Of a stretch of DNA of 64,000 bases, positions 10,473 through 21,926 are shown piece by piece. The position numbers were made by a program, and so were the translations under genes. The stretch covers positions 124,001 to 188,000 of the forward strand of contig NZ_RCZD01000010.1 in the NCBI RefSeq assembly GCF_006438725.1, in the 5' to 3' direction. Position 1 is the stretch's first letter; each line of letters opens with the position of its first letter. Under the pieces are notes generated by a model. That model searched no databases. It saw nothing but the letters and a program-made list of their open reading frames with translations, and had not been told where the DNA came from. The stretch comes from Ewingella americana (GTDB lineage: Bacteria; Pseudomonadota; Gammaproteobacteria; Enterobacterales; Enterobacteriaceae).

Positions 10473-10500
10473 TGTTACCGGTATCATGATACCGGTAACA
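10473..10500. promoter_or_regulatory. GntR operator
   Basis: Perfect 28-bp palindrome. Each arm contains ataccggtaaca or its mirror, the GntR recognition sequence known from E. coli gntT/gntK. It can be read as two overlapping GntR sites. The gntR gene that would act here is about 5 kb away at 15565-16560. Confidence 0.88.
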
Positions 10501-10559
10501 TGCTAATATTAGGACTCACTACACAGTCAATATTTTCATTTTGGGATAGAGATCAACTT

Positions 10560-11075
10560 ATGGCAGGACAAAGCATCATTCTGATGGGCGTGTCAGGCAG
10601 CGGTAAGTCCACCGTCGGCGCGGCACTAGCCCGGGAAATTAACGCAAAATTCATCGACGGCGATGATCTCCATCCCCGCGCCAATATTCAGAAAATGGCC
10701 AGCGGTCATCCTCTGGATGACGAAGACCGCGCGCCGTGGCTCAAACGCCTGAATGACGCCGCCTACAGCCTGTATCACAAAAATGAAAGCGGGGTAATTG
10801 TCTGCTCTGCGCTCAAACGCCGCTACCGCGATGCGCTGCGTGATGAAAATCAGGGTGTGGTGTTTATCTATCTAAAAGGCAGCATTGATGTGATTTCCGA
10901 ACGCCTGAAAGCCCGCGCCGGTCACTTTATGCCGATGGACCTGCTCAAAAGCCAGTTCGATGCACTCGAAGAACCCGGCGAAGATGAACCGGATGTGCTG
11001 CGCGTGAATATTGATCACAAGTTTGAAGGTGTGGTGGATCGCTGTGTGGCGGCATTAGATAAGCACAATCAGTGA
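10560..11075 (+). CDS. gntK: Gluconokinase
   Basis: Phosphorylates gluconate to 6-phosphogluconate for the Entner-Doudoroff and pentose phosphate routes. 171 residues. P-loop GVSGSGKS at residues 10-17, DGDDLHP, and ARAGHFMP lid region. The start is ATG 10560 (MAGQSIILMG). The frame is open upstream, but those codons lie in the operator. The N-terminus MAGxSxILMG is closer to the E. coli IdnK/GntV paralogue than to GntK itself, so the symbol could be either. The gnt operator makes gntK the better choice. Confidence 0.92.
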   Translation: MAGQSIILMGVSGSGKSTVGAALAREINAKFIDGDDLHPRANIQKMASGHPLDDEDRAPWLKRLNDAAYSLYHKNESGVIVCSALKRRYRDALRDENQGVVFIYLKGSIDVISERLKARAGHFMPMDLLKSQFDALEEPGEDEPDVLRVNIDHKFEGVVDRCVAALDKHNQ

Positions 11076-11091
11076 TCTTTAGCAGGTAACC

Positions 11092-11111
11092 AGGCCCGTC
11101 TAGACGGGCTT
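11092..11111. terminator. Candidate convergent terminator
   Basis: Palindrome gcccgtctagacgggc between gntK and the antiterminator gene. It contains the bglG-type stop codon. The loop is tight and no clear T run follows, so termination is uncertain. Confidence 0.35.
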
Positions 11112-11927
11112 CAATCGATTGATGTGTATGGTCAAAAACATCAGCTCATCGGTGGTCAGTTGGCTCTGGTGATTTTTCGCCACGTAATCATTGATCTTTA
11201 ATGCGCACTGGTAAGATGCTGGCATGGCATCCTGAATTCCGGCGTAAATACTCTGGTCATTATGATTGACGGCAGTGCGGTTTAATAACCGCAAAGAAAA
11301 GAATTTCAGGTGGGTAACAATACGCTGATAGTCGATGGATTTTTCATCATATTTAATACGTAAATCATATTTGATGATATTAAGAATATCTTTAATCATA
11401 CCGGCACTTTGCATGGTGCTCTGCATATTATTATTGGTCGCATTAGCCAGATGCAGGGCCAGAAAACCCGCCTCATCTTCCGGCAGTTCAATCTGCAATT
11501 TCTGGTTAATCAGCGTCAGTGCTTCCATGGCGACCGCAAACTCTGCCTGATAAAACTGCTTAATATCCCACAGTAAGATGTTCTTTATCTCGAGCCCTTT
11601 TTTAAATCTTTCCACCGCAAAACTGATGTGATCGCTTAGCGCAAAAAACAGCGTTTCCTGCACGTCGATATTCAGCCTGGATTTAGCCAGTACAATCACC
11701 TGCTGGGTGATGAAGAGATATTCCGTCGGTATCGCTGCCGTCAGTTGCGCCAGAACATCGGTCATGCCGCTGGCTTTTTTAACGAACTGGCTTTCAATAT
11801 CAGCAGGATTAACCTCGTCACCCGCCTGTTTACCGAAACCAATCCCCCGACCAATGGCCACCATTTCCTGCTGATCATCCGTCGTGGCAATAATGGCGTT
11901 ATTGCTTAATACCTTTATGACTTTCAT
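11100..11927 (-). CDS. bglG: BglG/LicT-family transcriptional antiterminator
   Basis: 275 residues. An N-terminal CAT RNA-binding domain (about 1-56; MKVIKVLSNNAIIATTDDQQEMVAIGRGIGF in shorter pieces: KVLSNNA, GRGIGF) is followed by two PRD domains with conserved His residues (SDHISFAVERF, FLALHLAN, LTIHINRL). It binds the leader RNA of its operon and prevents termination; EII-dependent phosphorylation switches it. It is last in the operon after the GH1 gene, unlike E. coli where bglG is first. A GTG one codon upstream is an alternative start. Confidence 0.92.
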   Translation of the reverse strand: MKVIKVLSNNAIIATTDDQQEMVAIGRGIGFGKQAGDEVNPADIESQFVKKASGMTDVLAQLTAAIPTEYLFITQQVIVLAKSRLNIDVQETLFFALSDHISFAVERFKKGLEIKNILLWDIKQFYQAEFAVAMEALTLINQKLQIELPEDEAGFLALHLANATNNNMQSTMQSAGMIKDILNIIKYDLRIKYDEKSIDYQRIVTHLKFFSLRLLNRTAVNHNDQSIYAGIQDAMPASYQCALKINDYVAKNHQSQLTTDELMFLTIHINRLKPV

Positions 11928-11991
11928 CACCGTGATCTCATGCCGGATAATTCCTTACTTTATTCAGGGCCATAAAACTTCACCCGCTATA

Positions 11992-12027
11992 AAACATAAA
12001 GGCGATAACGCATCACACGTTATCACC
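11992..12027 (-). terminator. Hairpin between GH1 gene and bglG
   Basis: On the minus strand GGTGATAACG and CGTTATCGCC form a 10-bp stem (one G-T pair) around a 7-base loop, followed by TTTATGTTTTAT. It probably attenuates transcription into bglG. No RAT-like sequence was recognised beside it. Confidence 0.5.
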
Positions 12028-12056
12028 TTAGCACCGGTCAGGGTGATTATTACCAT

Positions 12057-15370
<3,314 letters not shown>

Positions 15371-15414
15371 CGTTTTTATCCTTATTCCCATACTGGACTT
15401 GCCGAATTACGGCC

Positions 15415-15468
15415 AAAAAAAAACCTGATTCGACGTCTGTCAGTAAAGACAGACGTCGAATCAGGTTT
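15415..15468 (-). terminator. Leader terminator of bgl operon
   Basis: Perfect 21-bp stem (15421-15441 with 15448-15468), loop of 6 bases, followed on the minus strand by nine T residues. It stands about 45 bases before the bglF start, where BglG-type antitermination acts. Confidence 0.93.
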
Positions 15469-15497
15469 CGCTCAGGGTACTGCGCTGATAACGTCCC
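15464..15497 (-). promoter_or_regulatory. RAT (ribonucleic antiterminator) site
   Basis: On the minus strand it runs from GGGACGTTATCAG through to GAGCGAAACC. This follows the BglG/LicT RAT pattern GG-x-TTGTTACTG...GCAGGCAAAACC loosely. Its 3' end overlaps the 5' arm of the terminator, so the two structures exclude each other. It begins about at the predicted transcription start. Confidence 0.68.
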
Positions 15498-15505
15498 GAA
15501 GCTCG

Positions 15506-15534
15506 TTTATAACGTTGCGTTCATCCTCAAACAA
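15506..15534 (-). promoter_or_regulatory. bgl operon promoter
   Basis: On the minus strand TTGTTT, 17-base spacer, TATAAA. The expected start is near 15499, just before the RAT. Confidence 0.6.
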
Positions 15535-15551
15535 GGCCGGTTATGGCGTTC

Positions 15552-15567
15552 TGTGACAGGACTCTCA
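15552..15567. promoter_or_regulatory. Candidate CRP site of bgl promoter
   Basis: TGTGA-caggac-TCTCA matches nine of ten core positions. Its centre is about 60 bases before the predicted start, the class I CRP distance. It overlaps the 3' end of gntR. Confidence 0.55.
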
Positions 15568-16560
15568 GATACTTCCACCCGGAGATATCGTAAAACCAAC
15601 ATCGACCATACGTGGCGTCACAGCTTCGCCACGTAATCTTGCCAGCAGGCGTTCGGCGGAAATCTGCCCCATACGTTCACGTGGTGTCAGGACGCTGGCG
15701 AGCTGCGGCTCCATCGCCTGCCCCATGTTGTGGCCGTGGAAACCGGCGATGGCCATCTGAGAAGGAATATGCAGCCCCTGGCGCTGGCACTCAAAAAACG
15801 CGCCCGCCGCCAGGTCATCGTTGGTGCTGAAAATACTGTCGATCTGCGGCCAGTCTTTCTGCGCCTGCTTTAGCAATTCAGCCCCTGCCGAATAGCTCGA
15901 TGAGCGGCTGGTCATCACGCTGTACGGCTCAAGCCCGGACTCGCGCATCGCCTGCTCGTAGCCCTGCTGTTTGATCAGCGTTCGTTCATCCTGACGCGCG
16001 CCGAAATAGACCACATGACGGTGGCCACGGGCGATAATCTGCTGAGTCATCTGCCGTGCGGCTTCGAAATTGTTAAAACCGACCGCCAGATCGACGCACG
16101 GCGACACGCAGTCCATCATCTCAACCACCGGAATGCCCGCCACTTCGATCATCTTCAAGGTGCGCGCGGTGTGCGTGCGCTCGGACAGAATCAGGCCGTC
16201 GATATTGTAGGAAAGCAGCGACGTCAGCCGCTGCTCTTCGCGTTCCGGGCTGTAGCCGTAATGCGCCAGCATGGTCTGATAGCCATGAATATCGGTCACG
16301 CTTTCGATGCCGCGCAGCACTTCAGCGAACACCTGGTTAGTCAGCGACGGCAGCAGCACGCCAATGGCGCGGCTTTTGGCGTTGGAGAGAATATCGGGAG
16401 CCCGATTGGGGATGTACCCCAGTTCATCAAGTACCGCGGAGATTTTCTCCTGCAATGCGGTAGAAACCTGTTCAGGATTACGCAAATAGCGGCTGACCGT
16501 CATTTTAGTGACGCCCACTTTATCTGCCACATCCTGAAGCACTGGCCTTTTTTTCTTCAT
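15565..16560 (-). CDS. gntR: Gluconate operon repressor
   Basis: 331 residues, LacI family, the length of E. coli GntR and very close to it (MKKKRPVLQDVADKVGVTKM, GVLLPSLTNQVFAEVLRGIE, C-terminus SPGGSI). HTH at about residues 8-27, then a periplasmic-binding-protein-like sensor domain for gluconate. It represses gntT and gntK through the palindrome at 10473-10500. It is separated from gntK by the whole bgl operon. The ATG at 16560 gives the family N-terminus. Confidence 0.95.
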   Translation of the reverse strand: MKKKRPVLQDVADKVGVTKMTVSRYLRNPEQVSTALQEKISAVLDELGYIPNRAPDILSNAKSRAIGVLLPSLTNQVFAEVLRGIESVTDIHGYQTMLAHYGYSPEREEQRLTSLLSYNIDGLILSERTHTARTLKMIEVAGIPVVEMMDCVSPCVDLAVGFNNFEAARQMTQQIIARGHRHVVYFGARQDERTLIKQQGYEQAMRESGLEPYSVMTSRSSSYSAGAELLKQAQKDWPQIDSIFSTNDDLAAGAFFECQRQGLHIPSQMAIAGFHGHNMGQAMEPQLASVLTPRERMGQISAERLLARLRGEAVTPRMVDVGFTISPGGSI

Positions 16561-16631
16561 TATTTTCAATGAACTGGTTAAGGGAATCTGAAGCTGATTT
16601 TAGCAAAAATTCGCCCTGACGGATAACGTAA

Positions 16632-17552
16632 TCAGAACGGGGTCATCAGCGTGCCGCGAACCGGTGCCGTACCAGCAACGGCAGAAAGCGGCGCGGTTAA
16701 CAGGGCGATGGCACGCTGTGCCAGTTTTTCCAGCGGATAGGCAATGGCCGGTACCGCCGATGCGCCCTGCGGCAACGTGCTGTCGAGGCTGAACACCATG
16801 ACATCTGCCGGCACCTGACGGCCAAACTGCGGCAGTAAACGCAGGGCCTCCTGCGCCATGGCGTCGTCCGGCACCAACAATCCGTTGAAGCTGACATTCT
16901 GATTAAGCAGCCGTTGCAGCGCATTCTCCCCGCTGAACACCCGTTGGCGGTTGTAAGGCAGCAGATGGTGTTCCAGCGCCTGATGGTAGCCCTGTGAAAC
17001 CTGTTCGGCAGCGTCGCCGTCATGCAGGTTAATCAGCGCGATGTTACGCCGTCCCTGATTAATCAAATACTGGCTGGCCGTTTCAGCGGCAAAGCTGTGA
17101 TCAAACTGAATGCTGCGCTCGGTGTGACTCTGCAGGCAATCAATGGTGATCGCACTGTGCGGCAATGGCGGCAGAGGAAAACGCGCACCAATGACAATCA
17201 CCGCATCACATAAACCGTTGCCGATTTCATTGAGGGAATGCGCGACACTCGCCGCATCGCTGGCAAAGCGCAGCAGCAGATGTTTTTGGTTGAGCCGCAG
17301 CTGCTTTTCCAGCGCGTGAAGATAACCGGTGGTCTGGTTGATATTCTCCGACGCGCAGACCACACCAATGCAACCCGTAGACTGGTTCGACAACGACTGG
17401 GCAATGACGTTGGGCTTGTAGTTCAGCACTTCCACCGCCCGCATCACGGCCAGGCGGCTCTCCTCTTTTACGTTGCGACTGCCGCTGAGCACCCGCGACA
17501 CGGTGGCTTTCGACACCTGCGCCAGCCGCGAAACGTCATTAATGTTTGCCAT
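16632..17552 (-). CDS. LacI-family regulator of the adjacent GH1/PTS operon
   Basis: 306 residues. The N-terminal HTH (INDVSRLAQVSKATVSRVLS) and hinge are typical LacI/AscG type. The sensor domain is somewhat short and the C-terminus ends with GTLMTPF. It starts 22 bases after the GH1 stop and is probably cotranscribed with the PTS genes. The palindrome at 20690-20705 before the operon is a likely operator. Not close enough to any regulator I know for a symbol. Confidence 0.85.
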   Translation of the reverse strand: MANINDVSRLAQVSKATVSRVLSGSRNVKEESRLAVMRAVEVLNYKPNVIAQSLSNQSTGCIGVVCASENINQTTGYLHALEKQLRLNQKHLLLRFASDAASVAHSLNEIGNGLCDAVIVIGARFPLPPLPHSAITIDCLQSHTERSIQFDHSFAAETASQYLINQGRRNIALINLHDGDAAEQVSQGYHQALEHHLLPYNRQRVFSGENALQRLLNQNVSFNGLLVPDDAMAQEALRLLPQFGRQVPADVMVFSLDSTLPQGASAVPAIAYPLEKLAQRAIALLTAPLSAVAGTAPVRGTLMTPF

Positions 17553-17573
17553 ACAACCCCTATAGATAGCCGG

Positions 17574-18956
17574 TTAATCAAAGCCGTGCTGTGAAGCTAC
17601 ACGGGCAAACCACTCACCGCTCTTTTTCACCGTGCGTTTTTGCGTCGCCAGATCCAGTTGCACAAAGCCATAACGGTTTTTGTAGGCGTTCATCCACGAC
17701 CAACAGTCGATAAACGTCCACATATGGTACCCGAGACAGCCGCTGCCTTCCTGTAATGCGCGGTGCAGCCAGGTCAGATGCCCGCGCACGAAGTCGATGC
17801 GGTAATCATCATCAATTCGGCCTTGCTGTTCGAAGCGCAGCTCGTTTTCCACGCCCATACCGTTTTCGGAAATAAAACAGCGCGGGTTGCCGTAGTTTTC
17901 GCGCAGATTAGTCAGGATGTCGTAGACACCCTTTTCATAGATTTCCCAGCCACGGTACGGGTTCATCTTACGTCCCGGCATCTCATAGCTACTGAAAAAC
18001 CATTCAGGCATAAACGGACTGTCAGGATTGACCATGCTGTCGCGGCACTGAATACGGCGCGGCTGGTAATAGTTGATGCCGAGTAAATCCACTACGCCCT
18101 GCTGCAACAATTCGGCGTCACCCGGCTGACAGGCAGGAAGTTGATCGTGTGTTTTCAGCAACGCCACCAGTTCCTGCGGGTATTCCCCACGCAACGCGGG
18201 GTCGAGGAAACTGCGGTTGAACATCAGGTCAGCGATGTTGGCGGCTTTAAGATCCGCCGGATTCTGCGAGCGCGGATAAGACGGCGTCAGGTTGAGAATA
18301 ATGCCGATTTCGCCGCCCTGTTGACGCGCCCGGTAGGCTTTCACCGCCAGCGAATGCGCCAGCATGGTGTGATAAGCGACCGTCGCTGCACGTTTAAAAT
18401 CCACCACGTTCGGATAGTGGAAATCATACAGATAACCGCCTTCCACTGGCACTACCGGCTCGTTAAAGGTGAACCAGTGTTTCACGCGGTCACCGAACAG
18501 CGCAAAACAGGTGTCGGCGTACTTTTCATAGGCCCGGACCACGTCGCGATTTTCCCAACCGCCGATCTCTTGCAGCGCCATCGGCATGTCAAAGTGGAAC
18601 AGGTTGATGAACGGCTGCACGCCCTGCGCCAGCATTTCATCAATCACCTGATTGTAGAAGGTGACCGCCTCCTGATTCACTTCGCCGCGCCCGTTGGGAA
18701 TCAGACGCGCCCAGGAAATTGAGGTACGGAACGTGTTGTGATTGAGCTGCTTCAGCAGCGCGATATCCTCGCGCCAGTGTTTGTAAAACGTCGAGGTGTC
18801 CTGCGGCCCGACCTCACCGTGAAAACGGTTCGGTTGTTGTTCAAACCAGTGATCCCAGACCGTGGCGCTTTTGCCATGAGTCAGGGTTTCACCTTCTGTT
18901 TGCGGCGCAGAGCTGGCACTGCCCCACCAGAATTCTTTAGGGAATGGGTATTTCAT
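17574..18956 (-). CDS. GH1 6-phospho-beta-glucosidase (second operon)
   Basis: 460 residues, GH1. FPKEFWWGSASSAPQTEG at the N-terminus, acid/base Glu166 in TFNEPV, nucleophile Glu in FISENGMGVE. It is clearly not a recent duplicate of the enzyme at 12.1 kb. The ATG at 18956 has GAGG 6 bases upstream; the ATG two codons earlier overlaps that site. It hydrolyses the phospho-sugar imported by the EIIB/EIIC pair encoded just upstream. Confidence 0.93.
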   Translation of the reverse strand: MKYPFPKEFWWGSASSAPQTEGETLTHGKSATVWDHWFEQQPNRFHGEVGPQDTSTFYKHWREDIALLKQLNHNTFRTSISWARLIPNGRGEVNQEAVTFYNQVIDEMLAQGVQPFINLFHFDMPMALQEIGGWENRDVVRAYEKYADTCFALFGDRVKHWFTFNEPVVPVEGGYLYDFHYPNVVDFKRAATVAYHTMLAHSLAVKAYRARQQGGEIGIILNLTPSYPRSQNPADLKAANIADLMFNRSFLDPALRGEYPQELVALLKTHDQLPACQPGDAELLQQGVVDLLGINYYQPRRIQCRDSMVNPDSPFMPEWFFSSYEMPGRKMNPYRGWEIYEKGVYDILTNLRENYGNPRCFISENGMGVENELRFEQQGRIDDDYRIDFVRGHLTWLHRALQEGSGCLGYHMWTFIDCWSWMNAYKNRYGFVQLDLATQKRTVKKSGEWFARVASQHGFD

Positions 18957-18974
18957 CGTCATCCTCGCAGTCCG

Positions 18975-20300
18975 TTAGCTGTTTGCTGGCACGGCGTTAC
19001 CCGCCGTTTGTGGAGTGGCCTTTTCTGCTTCCTGTTTCAACAACGTGCGCTCATAGGCTTTCAGGAACGGGTAGTACATTACCGCCGATAACACCATACA
19101 GAACAGGCACATAATCACCGGGCTGAACGCCCAGTTAGCGGCCCACGATGCCCCGATGGGCGCGGGGGTAGTCCATGGCGTCAGCGACACCACCTGCGCG
19201 ACCCAGCCGAGTTTGGTGGCGGTGTATGCAAAGACGGCATTGAGCATCGGCACACAGATAAACGGCAGGAAAAACACCGGATTCATGATTATCGGTGCGC
19301 CGAACAGAATCGGTTCGTTGATATTGAAGAAGCTTGGCACCACGCCCATTTTACCGATGGTTCGCAGATGAATGGCTTTACTGCGCAGCAGTAAAAAGGC
19401 CAACGGCAGGGTCGAACCGACGCCACCAATCAGCAGGTAGTGGTCCCAGAAACCTTGCAGATAAATATGTGGCAGCGGGGCGCCGGTGGATAATGCGGCC
19501 TGGTTCAGTGCCAAATTGGTCATCCAGAACGGGTTCATGATGCCGGTGACAATCAGCGCGCCGTGAATACCGGCAAACCACAACACCTGGCAGATAAACA
19601 CCGAAATCAGAATCGCAGGCAGGGAGTCGGATGCGGAGACCAACGGGGCGAGCAGTTGCATGATGGCTTCAGGGATGATCATGCCGGTGGCAGCCTGAAT
19701 AAACAGATTCAGCGGATGCAGCGTCGCGACAATCACGATCACCGGGATCAGGATTTCAAACGAGCGCGCCACACCGGTTGGCACCTCTTTCGGCAGACGG
19801 ATAGTGATATTGCGCCGTTTTAATAATGCATACACTTCGGCGGCGTAAATCGCCGTCAGAATGGCGGTGAAAATGCCCTCACCGGAGAAATATTGGGTGG
19901 AGATTTGCTTGTCATGATACGGCGCCGCCACCAGCAGGAAGGCCATAAATGCCAGCAAACCGGTCATGATCGGGTCGAGTTTATAGTGTTTTCCCAGACT
20001 CGCGCCAATGCCGACCGAGATGAAAAACGTCATAACACCCATGCTCAAATACCACGGCAGCATCAGCTGTTCGCGGTATTTCAGCGACAAATCCAGCCAT
20101 CCACGCGCAAAACCGTTGGTGGTGTCCGGCGAAAATGGCGGGAAGATAAACACCAGCATGAATGAACCGATGATCATAAACGGCAGCGCAGCAATAAAGC
20201 CGTCACGAATCGCAATCACGTGTCGTTGCTGGCCGACGCTGCCGGCCAGTGGCGTGATGTGCTTTTCGATGACATTCACCATCGACTGGTAAGCACTCAT
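18975..20300 (-). CDS. PTS EIIC, cellobiose/lichenan type
   Basis: 441 residues, about ten membrane segments. FNINEPILFGAPIIMNP is the signature of the Lac/Chb-type EIIC sugar channel. The short hydrophilic N-terminus is typical. The ATG overlaps the EIIB stop by four bases (ATGA), so the two are translationally coupled. No EIIA gene lies in this operon. Confidence 0.93.
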   Translation of the reverse strand: MSAYQSMVNVIEKHITPLAGSVGQQRHVIAIRDGFIAALPFMIIGSFMLVFIFPPFSPDTTNGFARGWLDLSLKYREQLMLPWYLSMGVMTFFISVGIGASLGKHYKLDPIMTGLLAFMAFLLVAAPYHDKQISTQYFSGEGIFTAILTAIYAAEVYALLKRRNITIRLPKEVPTGVARSFEILIPVIVIVATLHPLNLFIQAATGMIIPEAIMQLLAPLVSASDSLPAILISVFICQVLWFAGIHGALIVTGIMNPFWMTNLALNQAALSTGAPLPHIYLQGFWDHYLLIGGVGSTLPLAFLLLRSKAIHLRTIGKMGVVPSFFNINEPILFGAPIIMNPVFFLPFICVPMLNAVFAYTATKLGWVAQVVSLTPWTTPAPIGASWAANWAFSPVIMCLFCMVLSAVMYYPFLKAYERTLLKQEAEKATPQTAGNAVPANS

Positions 20301-20620
20301 ACGTGGCTTCCTTCCTGCTCAATCAGCGACAGGGCGTGGTCCAGCACTTTCTCACCGCGCTGCATGCCGTAATCCATCATGTCGATGGTGGCAACAGGAA
20401 TGTTGAACTCAGCCGCTTTGGCCGCCAAATCAGCATGCATATAACGAATCTGTGGCCCCAGCAGTACCACCTGATAGTCGCGGAATTTCTCCTCGAACTC
20501 GCTGGCCCCAAAGGCTGCTATTTCTACTTCGTCGCCGCGCGCCTGCGCCGCTTCGTTCATCTTGCGAACCAACATACTGGTCGACATTCCCGCCGCACAA
20601 CAAAGCATGATTTTTTTCAT
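20297..20620 (-). CDS. PTS EIIB, cellobiose type
   Basis: 107 residues, cytoplasmic. The phosphocysteine loop is MLCCAAGMSTSMLVRKM; by family alignment the second Cys (residue 8) is the phosphorylated one. First gene of a four-gene operon (EIIB, EIIC, GH1, LacI). GGAGTGAAG precedes the ATG. It needs an EIIA to receive phosphate, which must come from elsewhere. Confidence 0.93.
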   Translation of the reverse strand: MKKIMLCCAAGMSTSMLVRKMNEAAQARGDEVEIAAFGASEFEEKFRDYQVVLLGPQIRYMHADLAAKAAEFNIPVATIDMMDYGMQRGEKVLDHALSLIEQEGSHV

Positions 20621-20689
20621 AGTGCTTCACTCCAGTGATGATGAAAGGGCTACTGAGTTAAATGGATCACACAGGCATTGGAGTCATTT

Positions 20690-20705
20690 TGGAAACCGGT
20701 TTCCA
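20690..20705. promoter_or_regulatory. LacI-family operator
   Basis: Perfect palindrome tggaaaccggtttcca with the central CG of LacI-family sites, about 70 bases upstream of the EIIB start. Probably bound by the LacI protein encoded at the end of the same operon. Confidence 0.78.
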
Positions 20706-20840
20706 CACTTAAAGATGAAGAATGAGAGCGCGTTCAAAAATCGGGCGTAACCATGCACAAGGCTGTGAATGGCATCACGAAGTTGAATGAAATATCAGCA
20801 ATGTTATGCAGGGAAGACTATGGCGCAGGGGAATGAAAAC

Positions 20841-20869
20841 AAAAAAATGGGCAACCGGCGTTGCCCATT
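20841..20869 (-). terminator. yhhW terminator
   Basis: 10-bp stem aatgggcaac / gttgcccatt followed on the minus strand by seven T residues, about 25 bases after the yhhW stop. Confidence 0.9.
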
Positions 20870-20894
20870 ATGACGTCGCAGAACCTGATACTTA

Positions 20895-21590
20895 TCAGAC
20901 CGGTGGCAGATCAAACAACAGGATTTCACTGTCTTCATCGGCATGTACCGACAGCGCGGTTTCGTCCCAGATGGCCAGGGCATCACTCGGGCCGGCTTTC
21001 TGACCGTTAATCGATACGGTGCCTTTTACCACCTGGATCCACACGCGGCGTTCTGCCTGAATCTGATAAACCGACTGTTCATCTTTCTTCAGCGCCCAGC
21101 GTGACAGTTCCATGTCCTGGAACACTTTCAGCGACCCCTCGCGGGCATCCGGGGAAAGCACCAGTTGGCGGCCCTGCGGCGCGTCGAACATCCGCTGTTC
21201 GTAACGCGGTTCCAGACCTTTTTTATCAGGCATGATCCAGATCTGGTACAGGTGTAATTTCTTATCTTTATTACCGTTGTACTCCGAGTGCGTCACGCCG
21301 GTCCCGGCGCTCATGATCTGGAATTCACCGGCCTGGATCTGCTCTTTATTGCCCATGCTGTCCTGATGTTCCACGGTGCCTTCCAGCACGTAGGTCAGAA
21401 TTTCCATGTCTTTGTGCGGATGCTTGCCAAAACCTTGCCCCGCGTCGATGAAATCTTCATTGATAACCCGCAGCGCGGAGAAGCCCATGAAATTTGCATC
21501 GTAGTAATCGGCGAAAGAAAACGTGTGCCAGCTTTCCAGCCAACCGTGACTTGCGTGACCGCGTTCTTGTGCTTTGCGTAAGTAGATCAT
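20895..21590 (-). CDS. yhhW: Pirin-like quercetin 2,3-dioxygenase
   Basis: 231 residues, the length of E. coli YhhW and close to it throughout. Bicupin; the N-terminal cupin carries the metal site (GFGKHPHKDMEILTYVLEG and GVTHSEYN, giving the His/His/His/Glu set). The E. coli enzyme degrades quercetin in vitro; its real substrate is unknown. GAGGAG lies 9 bases before the ATG at 21590; a TTG two codons upstream is less likely. In E. coli it is next to gntR; here the second GH1 operon lies between them. Confidence 0.95.
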   Translation of the reverse strand: MIYLRKAQERGHASHGWLESWHTFSFADYYDANFMGFSALRVINEDFIDAGQGFGKHPHKDMEILTYVLEGTVEHQDSMGNKEQIQAGEFQIMSAGTGVTHSEYNGNKDKKLHLYQIWIMPDKKGLEPRYEQRMFDAPQGRQLVLSPDAREGSLKVFQDMELSRWALKKDEQSVYQIQAERRVWIQVVKGTVSINGQKAGPSDALAIWDETALSVHADEDSEILLFDLPPV

Positions 21591-21926
21591 GTTCAACTCT
21601 CCTCAATGTTTTCTCTAGTCTAGTCAACGGCTGAGAATAAGAAAGCGTAAAAATCTCATCCCTCTGTTCAAAAAATATGAACAAGTGTAGCTGGCTAAAT
21701 TCAAAGGATTTGTGGGAGATATTGGGGAAAGTAATGAAAATGAAAACGCACATTTCACGCTTAGCGTACGTTTTCATTCTATTGGATTTCATATCTCTAT
21801 CACCCGCCCTAAAAAATTTGGGTTAGGAAGAGCTGCGAGTATGATGCGGCTATTGTCAGCCGGGAATGCTGTGAGCTAGTTCCCGTCCAGGCAAAGATGG
21901 ACTACAACCAACAGGGAAGGAACTCT
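21591..21926. other. Intergenic region before the effector gene
   Basis: 336 bases between divergent yhhW and the effector. No gene or clear hairpin was found. It should contain both promoters; I could not assign them. Confidence 0.4.
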
